Source: Onthophagus taurus
Lineage: Eukaryota > Arthropoda > Insecta > Coleoptera > Scarabaeidae
Direction: 5' to 3'
Assembly (NCBI RefSeq): GCF_036711975.1
Contig: NC_091967.1
Location: 4,712,001-4,776,000 of the forward strand
Length of the DNA: 64,000 nt
Position numbers and translations under genes: made by a program. The notes below the pieces were generated by a model that was given only the letters and a program-made list of their open reading frames with translations, ran no database searches and had not been told where the DNA came from. Positions 21,601 to 30,410 of the stretch are shown here, piece after piece; the first letter of the stretch is position 1, and the number at the start of each line of letters is the position of its first letter.

Positions 21601-24600
21601 CCTCAAAGATGGAATTCGTGAGGCTATTGAGGACATAGGGCAGCCACTTTGCAATTTGGTTATGGAAAATTTCATTGTCCTGTAAGCGTGGTCGTGGTCG
21701 TCATTTGCCTAATGTTATTTTCCACTATTAACGGCATACCTTCTTCTTTATAATGAAATAAACATCCGATCATTTATACTAAAAAATGGCATTTTTCTTT
21801 GAATATCAAAATAACACCTCTTATTGGAAAACCCTGTATTTATCATCTGCATAAAAAAAATATTAGCAAAAATGTGAAGGGGGTGGTTACGTTTAGTAGT
21901 TTAGAAGGGTGGGTTGAAAGTACAAGTAGGGTCAAAACATGCCCTATTATGAGTTAAACATATTCCCCAAATTTCATTTTCCTAGCGTTTATGGTTTTTG
22001 AGAAAAACAAATTAAACCAAAATTTTCCGCCATTTTTGGAGGGGTGTAGCTCCTTAGGGGAGCCGAAGTCGCCCATGGTTCATATATCAAAGTACCCTTG
22101 AAGTTTGTTGCAGTCATTCAGATACAACCTGTATATTTACTTGTAAATGATTGCACTCGCCCCCATTACTGAAAAGAATGAAAATGGGATAGAAACTAAA
22201 TTATATGTTATCAAAAATAATGGACCACCATAAGTTCCTTCTTGAGATTCTTGATAATATCGAGTTCTATAGATAGGATCTGAAATTAATTTGATATACA
22301 GGGTGATTCATTAGCTCTATGACAAACTTTGGCAGATGAAAGGTGATGCGATTCTAAGGAAAAAATGTTATATGAATATGGGCCCGATACATTTTGGTTA
22401 AAGAGTTACAAGCCTTTGAAAATTTTACACAGTTTAATAGGCAAATGAAAATGTAACATAAAAAATAAGTTTAAAAATTACAAAAATTGTTCGAAATGTC
22501 CGCCTTCAGCTTGAATACATGCCTCACATCGACGAAGTAAAGATTCTATCACACGACGTATGATATTTGGATCATTCCGTATGCTATTAGCTGCATCTTG
22601 AATTCTGTCCAGTAGTTGCTGATGGGTAGCAATTTCTACATGGTACACAAGCTGCTTCATGTGTCCCCAGAAATAATAATCCAGCGGATTTAGACTACTG
22701 GACCTCCATTGCCAATCCATTTGTTTGGAAAATGTTCATGTAACCAAGCGATGACTTCTCTTCCTCGATGTGGTGGTGCACCATCGTGCTGATACCACAT
22801 ATTTTGAACGATGTTAAGTGGTACGTCGTCAATAAAATCGAAAAGGTTATGTCCCAAGAAATTTCTGTACACATTTGCATTTAAGCGTTCATTTATCACC
22901 CATACAGGTAGCAAAGAATTGTTAAAAATGCCACCCCAAACGTTTACACTAAACAGTTGCTGAAATCTTCCTGGTCTAATTGCATGTGGATTTTGCAAGG
23001 ACCACACATGTTCGTTATGATAATTATTTATGCCGTCCCTAGTGAAACACGCTTCATCAGACCACAGAACTTGGGAAATGAAGTTATTATTTTGAGCATG
23101 TTGCTGAATAATCCAGTGGCAAAATGCTAAGCGTTGCTCAGTATCTCCAGGATGTAATGCTTGAACATTTTGAACATCAATACACGCCACACAAAACTTT
23201 GGGATATTTGTAACATGCTCGCTATACGCCGAGTACTAATTGAAGGGTCGTCAAGTACTAAATCAATAACACGTTCTTCATTTTGTACATTCACATCATA
23301 GGGACGAACGGAATGTAGTGGAGCGGGGTTACCTGTTTCTCTCAGTCTGCGAAATGATGCACTAAACACTGTATGGGCAGGTTGATGTCTATTTGGAAAC
23401 CTACGAAGGTATTCTCTTGCTGCTTGCCGAGCGTTTCCGTTACAAAGCCCGTATACAAAAATAATATCTGCATATTCTTCAGTCGTAAATACATGCATTT
23501 TCGTTTTCGATCAAAACTCTGACAATTATAAACTATGAAACACACAGAATAGAGTAAATTGAAATGTTTGACATAAAGAACTCAGTTTTGTTATCACAGC
23601 CAACTCTGTGTTTGTGTTTCATAATTATTGTTGCAAATCTTTACTTCGTCGATGTGAAGCGTGCATTCAAGCTGAAGGCGGACATTTCGAATTTTTGTAA
23701 TTTTTGAACTTATTTTTTATGTTACATTTTCATTTGCCTATTAAACTGTGTAAAATTTTCAAAGGCTTGTAACTCTTTAACCAAAATGAATCGGACCCAC
23801 ATTCATATAACATTTTTTCCTTAGAATCGCATCATCTTTCATCTGCCAAAGTTTGTCATAGAGCTGTACAGGGCACGGAACTTTTGTAACAAAACGATCC
23901 GATTTCCCCCCCCACTCGTTCTCAGTGGCGTCCGCTGAGAAAATCTTGATTAAAAGTACAGCATACTATTCAGAGGGAAATGAAAATTTCAAGTTAGCAA
24001 AAAAATGTATTAACAAACACTGTTCCTGAAGTAATTCTAAACAAATTTTGTTAACAACATTTTTTGATTAAATCAACAATAAGTATATAACCTCAAAAAT
24101 ATTAATTTTTGTAGCATACTGTTCAGTGGGAAATTAAAATTTCAAGTTAGAAAAAAATTATGTTAACAAAAATTGTTAATGAAACAATTCTAAACAAACT
24201 TTGTCAACATTTTTTTTTGATTTAATCAATAATTAAGGAGATAACCTCAAAATAATAATTTTTCCATTTTTATACATAATCACACTTAGATTCTTAATTA
24301 ATAGACATGTAAAAATTTTTTATTAAGATAATTGATTCAAAATCGAAATTGAAACAAATTTTATTTAAAACATTTTTTGATAAAAACAATAATTATTAAG
24401 ATAATTAATTTTGATAGCATACTATTCAGAGGGAAATTAAAATTTCAAGTTAGCAAAAAATTGTATTAACAAACACTGTTCCTGAAGTAATTCTAAACAA
24501 ATTTTGTTAACAACATTTTTTGATTAAATCAACAATAAGTATATAACCTCAAAAATATTAATTTTTGTAGCATACTGTTCAGTGGGAAATTAAAATTTCA

Positions 24601-26881
24601 AGTTAGAAAAAAATTATGTTAACAAAAATTGTTAATGAAACAATTCTAAACAAACTTTGTCAACATTTTTTTTTGATTTAATCAATAATTAAGGAGATAA
24701 CCTCAAAATAATAATTTTTCCATTTTTATACATAATCACATTTAGATTCTTAATTAATAGACATGTAAAAAATTTTTATTAAGATAATTGATTCAAAATC
24801 GAAATTGAAACAAATTTTATTTAAAACATTTTTTGATAAAAACAATAATTATTAAGATAATTAATTTTGATAGCATACTATTCAGAGGGAAATTAAAATT
24901 TCAAGTTAGCAAAAAAATGTATTAACAAACACTGTTCCTGAAGTAATTCTAAACAAATATTGTTAATACAAATTTTTGATTTGATCAATAATTAAGAACA
25001 TAACGTCAAAAAAATTTGTATATATTTTGTATTGAGAAAATTGTTTTAGAATTTAATTTAGAACAACTTTTGTATGAAATTTTCTGCTGTGAACGAGTGG
25101 AGGGGGGAAATCGTATCGTTTTGTTACAAAAGTTCCGTGCCCTACTAATGAATCACCCTATATAATTCAAAATTTAAACGGAAAAATTTACATATAAAGA
25201 TGGTGTTAACAATTCCTAAGAAATAAACTCCAGCTAAACAATTCAATATAAGTCCACTTCTGGTAATAAAAGTATGTTGAAAATTTCCCATGTTATAATA
25301 AAACGCATACAATAATAAAAAGTATAAAGGAACCAAAAATAATCGAAGAAATAATTGTTTAAAACCAGCTTTTCTAAAGCTGAATGTAGCCACTAATAAT
25401 CTCCTGGAATTACAATATTTAATTAATTAATTCTTCATAAACATGCCCTTTTATTAAGTTACGTGTATAAAGTCCATCCCACATGAAACGATGACGGTTT
25501 TCCATGAAGTAATGGAATTTTGTTGCCATGTCCCAAAATCGTACTATGATCCATGGTGTGATTCCCAGATATTGAACTTTTTCGATAAGATCCCCCTTCA
25601 ATTTTAAACTTTTCGACTAAAGCCGCAATTTGATGATTACTTTCGACGAATCGCTCCCGAGATCTTCTATCAACCGTAGATAAACACACTAAATATAAAT
25701 TAATTAAATTTTCGATTAAGATGTTTTAAAAAATATCTTACGATAATACATCAATGGATTTTCTAATTGCGGGCAAGGAAATCCAATTGCGTTAAAATAC
25801 TCCAACATTTGCCTCGTTCCTCCGGTATAAACAACATCTCCAAGACACAAATATAAAACGCGTTCTAAAAATGGAAAAACGTCGGATCGCGGTTTTTCCA
25901 TCGTGAGTATTATGGCAGTTCCATATTTTTTTGACGCGTTTGATAAAATTGAAACAACTAAGTAGGTGTTTAATGGATCTAAATCCCAAGTTGGTTCATC
26001 CAGTAATAAGATAACTAAAATTATTAATTAATCGAAAATAATAATTTTTTTTTTAATAATTTAATACCCGGATCTTTAATAAGTTGAATTCCAATCATTA
26101 ATCGTCTATATTCGCTTTGAGTTAAATATTCCGTACATCTATTAGCAACCTGAGATAGTGCCAAATCGGCCATAACTTGTTTTACTTTACTTTTTTTTAA
26201 ATATCCTGAAATCTGTACAAAAAATTTTAAATTGGCTAAACCCGAAACATTAATAAACTTACTTTTGTTGGTGTATAAAATAAAGTTTGTTCCACGGTAA
26301 GTCCCGGAATTAGATCGCATTTATGTGTTACATAACCACATCTTTGTTGAAATAAAGACAAACTCATCGGTTGATTATTAAGAAGGATTTGTCCTCTGGT
26401 GGGACCCTGAACGCGTCTTGATATTACATCGAGTAACGCTTTTTTACCACTCCCTAAACCATAATAAATAAAAAATGATGTGGTTTTTTGAAAAAAATTT
26501 TACCTTTTGAACCCAAAACCGCCAGAACTTCACCTGAATGAACCGTTAATGATACATCCTTTAAAATAACTCCCGTTTTGATGCTGCCAAAAACTCTTTG
26601 CATGCATGATCCAGGCTCAACCTAATAAATCGTTTTTGTTAACTCTTTAAATGAATTTTTATTAATTTACACTTTCTTTTAGATTTAATTGTGACGTGAT
26701 CTACTTTTTCTTATTGAGCGATCACGAGAAAACTATAGAAATAAGATCAATTGAAACCATAAAGTTTCAATTGTGAAAGTCTAAACTAATAAAAAGTGAT
26801 TTCTTAATAAAATTGATCGAGTTTTACCTGTCCGGTGTGGAACACATTGCACAATTCCAATACATAATCGCTCGCAATCAT
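15663..26881 (-). CDS. ABCG5: ABCG5-like half transporter with degenerate ATP-binding motifs
   Basis: Ten exons on the minus strand: 26881-26828, 26621-26504, 26453-26263, 26212-26068, 26014-25742, 25688-25463, 25403-25192, 22279-22141, 16288-16103, 16050-15663; phases close to 643 aa (human ABCG5 651). Nucleotide domain at about residues 36-250, six-helix membrane domain after about 300, ending AFVKAKFRE. ABCG5 pairs with ABCG8 to export sterols in vertebrates; the insect substrate is not known from sequence. Walker A reads GSKGSGKKA (55-63): the Lys is kept but the following Ser/Thr is Lys. The Q-loop position reads VTHKCD, the signature is LTQSE (151-155), Walker B VILLLDEP is intact (D175, E176), and the switch His of the TIHQP motif is Glu (TMEKP, E209). 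Introns 7 and 8 are filled by transposons. The first three exons lie 24 kb from the head-to-head ABCG8-like gene. Confidence 0.88.
16657..18580. mobile_element. DD41D mariner-type element 1 with ~335-bp terminal inverted repeats
   Basis: Bounded by TA CAGGGTGCCCATTATG at 16657 and its complement ending at 18580, flanked by TA on both sides. The terminal inverted repeats run about 16657-16990 and 18247-18580 with few mismatches, so this copy is fairly young. It is inserted in the left arm of the foldback element and encodes one transposase on the minus strand. Confidence 0.9.
17121..18180 (-). pseudogene. Transposase of DD41D element 1, one frameshift
   Basis: Two overlapping minus-strand frames, 18180-17467 and 17630-17121, join by a one-base shift near 17638 (after NKQNSLYWA). 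The N-terminal half is a helix-turn-helix DNA-binding region (SISTRQL-like ISTRQLCLNHALSKGS). The catalytic triad is FSDEA for the first Asp, WFQQDGAPPH for the second and SPDLTPCDFFFWG for the third; I count 41 residues between the second and third Asp, the spacing of the rosa-type DD41D branch of Tc1/mariner. About 345 aa if read through, near full length. Confidence 0.88.
18700..20080 (+). mobile_element. 5'-truncated non-LTR retrotransposon with 12-bp target duplication
   Basis: A plus-strand fragment of ORF2 of a jockey/R1-like element. The end of the reverse-transcriptase thumb region is followed by an RNase H domain (TIYTDGSKKAGGSG with catalytic Asp, AELIAI, CTDSRQA, KGHIGIKGHDE) and a Cys/His knuckle (CRGCEMEDETVSHIVCDC). 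The frame shifts once near 19532, where one extra G separates 18727-19536 from 19517-19996. The sequence ACACTAACTGTT occurs at 18688-18699 and again at 20081-20092, a clean 12-bp target-site duplication that fixes both ends. The 5' truncation is typical of target-primed reverse transcription. It sits inside the left arm of the foldback element. Confidence 0.87.
20537..21836. mobile_element. DD41D mariner-type element 2
   Basis: The ends share GGTTTTCCAATAAGAGGTGT (20543 onward, and inverted up to 21836), terminal repeats of about 30 bp, much shorter than in element 1. The right end is CCCTGTA; the left is decayed to TAAAGG next to a small TAAAGGTAAGG duplication. It is inserted in the right arm of the foldback element at the position that mirrors element 1. 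The transposase is on the plus strand. Confidence 0.85.
20631..21683 (+). pseudogene. Transposase of DD41D element 2, one 2-base insertion
   Basis: Open from about 20631 (M at 20655 is an equally good start) to the second catalytic region FQQDGAT, where two extra bases near 21419 shift the frame and create a stop at 21525. The original frame resumes immediately and runs on through SCDLTPCDFFLWG to a stop near 21683. First Asp in LSDEAHFHLGGFVN; 41 residues between the second and third Asp by my count. It differs clearly from elements 1 and 3 in sequence. The first residue of the usual SPD triplet is SCD here. Confidence 0.85.
22478..23498 (-). pseudogene. Transposase of DD41D element 3, two frameshifts
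   Basis: Three successive minus-strand frames, 23498-23127, 23190-22690 and 22720-22478, together cover a whole transposase of about 340 aa. DNA-binding N-terminus (TTEEYADIIFVYG, RRFPNRHQPAHTVF), first Asp in LWSDEACFTRDG, second in WYQHDGAPPHRG, third in LNPLDYYFWGH. The usual WPPRSPD before the third Asp is damaged to WRSSS by the second frameshift region. It ends with RRCEACIQAEGGHFEQFL. Confidence 0.85.
23867..25144. mobile_element. Non-autonomous element nested in the right repeat of element 3
   Basis: The ends TACAGGGCACGGAACTTTTG and its complement CAAAAGTTCCGTGCCCTA mark 23867-25144; the matching arms extend about 55 bp, including a C run (23909-23916) and a facing G run near 25100. 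There is no open reading frame. The interior is almost entirely a 456-bp direct repeat. Its insertion splits GAGCT/TAATGAATCACCC of element 3. I cannot fix the exact target duplication. Confidence 0.8.
23961..24995. repeat. 456-bp direct tandem repeat, 2.2 copies
   Basis: GCATACTATTCAGAGGGAAA begins at 23961, 24417 and 24873, giving a period of exactly 456 bp twice. The copies differ by only a few bases. Each unit also holds an internal weaker duplication (GCATACTGTTCAGTGGGAAA about 155 bp into the unit). Confidence 0.9.
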
Positions 26882-27290
26882 TTTTTGATCACTATTAATA
26901 TAAATTGCGGCTACTAATATATTTTTTTAAGCAAAAAAAAACATTTTGTCCGCTTGAAAACGGACGCAACAGGTAATAAGCACGCCACCTTCAACTACGG
27001 TTTGTTCTGGTAACGGGTCGACAAACTACTGAGCTCCGGACTTGAAGTTTTCTGCGCGACCGCGGAAACAAGTTTTGGTAGAATGCCCGGAGTATTTTAT
27101 TCTTGCTATGTTCGCTTTGCTTCGTACAATCGCTTTCCATAACTGTCTGGTATACTCTGTAGAGAAATTTGTTGTTAAAATCTTAAAAATCAAAATTAAA
27201 AAAAAAAAACAATTTTGGATTCATAATTTTGACATTAATATTGTGTTGATTTGTATTAGAAATTCCTATCTTTCCAGCTTTAATGCATCA
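26882..27290. other. Upstream region of the ABCG5-like gene
   Basis: The sequence before the ABCG5-like ATG, where its promoter should lie. The part near 26960-27130 is richer in CpG than the surroundings (GCGCGACCGCGG at about 27054). No TATA box is evident. A short open frame at 27042-27311 has no recognisable content. Confidence 0.35.
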
Positions 27291-27295
27291 TTATT

Positions 27296-30200
27296 AGGTC
27301 TTGGGTATTAGTGAGATGAGGTGACAATTAGAAAAATGCCTGATTGGCGAAAACCAAGTCTATTATTAAGGAAAAGACTGCCCAAAAATATGTCAGAAAC
27401 TTTTTGCTGCTACTACAAATCAATGCCAGATATAGATTAAATCAGCGTTTCAGTATTTGGGCACCAATTTTCAATAACAATTTTTATGGCGCCCCCCTAC
27501 CTTTCTTTTGCGTCATTTGTTTAAAAATTTTGGCAGCAGCCAGCATGAAACCTAATAAACTTAGACGACATTTGGAAACACTTCATAGTGAGTACGTTAA
27601 CAAGCCCCGAGAATTCTTTGAATTAAAATTAGTCATATACAGGGTGGTTCAGTTTTTAATCGGGAAACTTTACTAGGACGTAGTACTTGCCAAAATAAAC
27701 AAGTTTTTTATATAAACATAGGGTCGCAACTCTTCTGTTTTCGAGCTATGAGCTGTCAAAGTTGAGCCAAAAATTTACATTTTATCTTTTATTTCGGGTA
27801 TGAGTAAACCATAGAATTTGAAATTTGGTATGTATGTACTACTGGTTAATATCTTATTTTCAACCATATCTTAAACTTCCCTAGCGCCCTCTAAGGAGAT
27901 GAAATTCACAGCCCCTTTGATTTTTTTATAACAACTTCTTAACGCCATGGAATATTAACAAAGAAAAATATGGGTTGTAAAGCTTATTCATTACTAGTAC
28001 TTTTTTCTCTCTTTAGTTTTTTCGTTAAAAATAATAGTTTTAACGTAAAAAAATAAAATATGCTACATTGTACTGTAAAGCGCTGCTATTACTAAAAAAA
28101 AATTTTCTTTATAGGTGGCTATGGAAGTTGTTCACTTACTAGGATCTAGTACTAACTAAATAACACCAATTAATTGTGATTTTCATAAGAAAAACCATAA
28201 ATAAGATTAATGCCTGTCTGAACAAATTACGTTGTTTTAAACAATATTAAAAAATTGATACTCTGGCTTAATAACCGTCAAAAATTATTAATAACCAGCA
28301 ATAATTATGAGGATTCACTGTAAATGAAACTTACAAGTTCTCAGAGCAAACTTTTAGAATAATTTTGGCTAAACATGGCGGCACATAGCAGTGCATGGCA
28401 CGATATTTTATTTTTTTACACGGAAACTATTAACTTTAAGGAAAATACTAAAGAGACAAAAAAGTACCACTAAAGAGTGAGCTTTACAACCCATATTTTT
28501 TTATGTTCATATTCCATAGCGTTAAAAAGTTGTTATAAAAAAAACAAGGGGGTAGTGAATTTCATCCCCTAAGAGGGCGCTGGGGAAGTTTAAGGTATGG
28601 TTGAAAATAAGTTCTTAACCAGTAGTACATACGTACAAAGTTTCAAATTCTACGGTTTACTTGCAGCCGAAATACAAAACAAAATGTAAATTTTTTTCTC
28701 AACTTTGATCGCTCATAGCTCGAAAACAAAAGAATTGCGACCCTATGTTTATATAAAAAATTTGTGTTATTTTGGCAAGTACTATATCCCAGTAAAGTTT
28801 CTCGATTAAAAACTGAACCACCCTGTATATGAAGAGCAAATATCATTCTTCAAAAAAACTTTGTTTGTGAACTATAAAGTTTTACTTGCCTCTTACAAAC
28901 TATCATATAAAATAGCTAGATATAAAAGGCCTCACACCATTGGTGAAGACCTTATTCTGCCAGTTGCGATGGAGATTGTAGAAACTATGTTTAGAGATAA
29001 TTTTGCCAAACAATTACAATTCATACCTCTTTCAAATTATACTTGTCTGCCGAATTGGTGATATAGCCGAAGATGTACAGAATGAGCTTCTTGAAAAGTT
29101 GTGTGACAAATTGTTTTCGATTCAGCTTGACGAGGCAACAGATAGCAATAAAGACGCTCATTTAATTGCCTATGTCTGATTTTGTGAGCGTATATCGGTA
29201 GTAGAAGAACTACTTTTCTGCATACGTAGAGAACACAAAGCAACAGCACTCGCTTTGTTTGATATTTTAAATGATTTTATTAATGAGGCAAACATAGAGT
29301 GGAAGAATTCCGTTGGAATATGCACCAATGTGTGGAAGATTCCAAAGCGTACAAGCACTTGTGAAACAAAAATCTCCGCAATGTGACTGCACATATTGCA
29401 TGATCCACAGAAAGGCTCTGGCATCGCGTGGGAAATTTCTACAACGTGTTTATGAGTTAAAAGAGGAAATTGCCACTTTTCTAGAAGAGGAAAACCACCT
29501 GGAAGCCAAAAAGTTTCGAGATGCTTTATTTGTGATGAAATTGGTTATATATTCGAGAAATTAAATACCCTGAATCTACAACTCCAAGGAGCAAACATAC
29601 ATATGTTGGATAGCAGTGATAAAGTTAGTGCATTCCGTAGAAATTAGGAGTTGGAGCAGAAATGTGAAACAAAAAAAACTAGAAATGTTTGCAAATGTGA
29701 ATGAGTGTGTCAAAACATGCAAGGAAGAAGAACAGTATGTGACAGTTGTTTTTGTAACAATAGAAAGTCATTTAGCCATGTTGGCACAGAATTTTGAAAA
29801 GTATTTTCTTGCTGACGACAAATTGGTAGCAAGTTACGAGTGGGTTCGAACTACTCACGAAGGTCTCTCAACTGCAGAAGAAGAAATCTTCATACACTTT
29901 ACTGCAAGGGGCGAAATTTAGTAATAGAGAGAATTTAGTAATAAAACTCTCTTTGAATTTTGGGCAGGAGTGGATGATGCATTTTCTCCACTGAAAACAA
30001 GAGCATTTCGTATATTATTGCCATTTTCAACATCTTACCTTTGTGAAGCCGGATTTTCTGCGGTGGCTGCTTTAAAGACAAAATATAGGACTCGACTGAA
30101 TATAGATCAAAGAACTGAGAGTGGCTATTTGTAATATAAAACCTTGTTTTGAAAAACTTTGCTGTGCGAGACAGGCCCAAGGGAGTCACTAATAATTATA

Positions 30201-30410
30201 ATCATTATAGCTACTTTTAATTTAGTACTGATGAGTCTATTATTAGTTTCATTTGGCATTTGACAGTACCTACTGATACTGGATACTGGATTAAATATAA
30301 GAGTCTTGGGTGTTAGTGGGATGACATGGTCGGCTTCAGGACAATGCCCAAAAATAAGCCAGAAATTTTGTCCTGCTACTACAAATCAATGCTGGGTGAT
30401 TTGAACACCA
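27296..30410 (+). pseudogene. Broken hAT transposase gene (ZBED/SCAND3-like)
   Basis: Plus-strand fragments in several frames. A BED-type zinc finger (CVICLKILAAASMKPNKLRR then H..H) lies in 27344-27640. After the inserted foldback element come YKVLLASYKLSYKIARYKRP and HTIGEDLILPVAMEIVETMF (28861-29040). Then another frame gives LFSIQLDEATDSNKDAHLIA (about 29113), WKNSVGIC, a Cys/His part (CDCTYCMIHRKALASRGK) and finally the hAT dimerisation end LCEAGFSAVAALKTKYRTRL (about 30040-30100). At least four frameshifts or stops occur, so it is not functional. A ~100-bp direct repeat flanks it (27298-27432 and 30302-30400, sharing CTGCTACTACAAATCAATGC). Confidence 0.82.
27638..28827. mobile_element. 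Non-autonomous foldback element, 1186 bp, inside the hAT remnant
   Basis: TA CAGGGTGGTTCAGTTTTTAA begins at 27638 and the complement ending CCACCCTGTA finishes at 28827, with TA at both ends. The inverted arms are about 440 bp each (shared ATAGGGTCGCAA, GCTTTACAACCCATATTTTT) around a centre of about 300 bp. There is no coding capacity. It interrupts the hAT frame after the zinc finger. The terminal CAGGGTG matches the DD41D elements nearby, which suggests mobilisation by a related transposase. Confidence 0.87.

Larger units (their letters stand above)
16330..22133. mobile_element. Palindromic foldback element, about 1.2 kb, expanded by three later insertions
   Basis: The outer arms 16330-16656 and 21837-22133 are near-perfect inverted copies (shared GACTGCAACAAACTTCAAGG, GGGCGACTTCGGCTCCCCTA). 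The inner arms 18581-18699 plus 20093 to about 20221, and about 20295-20536, continue the same palindrome (shared GAGACAAAAAAG, TTTTGACGTTTAAATGTCAG). With the insertions removed each arm is about 550-590 bp around a ~70-bp centre. The ends are TACAG..CTGTA with TA. It fills intron 8 of the ABCG5-like gene, with its right end 7 bp from the splice donor. No transposase of its own is present, so it is non-autonomous. Confidence 0.8.
22297..25162. mobile_element. DD41D mariner-type element 3, interrupted by a nested element
   Basis: The left end TA CAGGGTGATTCATTAGCTCT starts at 22297; the right end AATGAATCACCCTATA finishes at about 25162. The terminal inverted repeats are about 260 bp (22299 to about 22560 and about 23610-23866) and include a copy of the last ~25 transposase codons (GAAGGCGGACATTTCGAA). 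The nested element at 23867-25144 splits the right repeat. Element 3 lies in intron 7 of the ABCG5-like gene, 18 bp from the acceptor and about 30 bp from the donor. Confidence 0.88.

Noticed and set aside
25419-25601. Alternative minus-strand frame suggesting a frameshift at a G5 run in ABCG5-like exon 6
   Set aside because: The first frame stays open to a good donor (AC|GTAACT at 25462) and joins exon 7 in phase, giving GKPSSFHVGWTLYTRLLVAT, which fits the family; no frameshift is needed.
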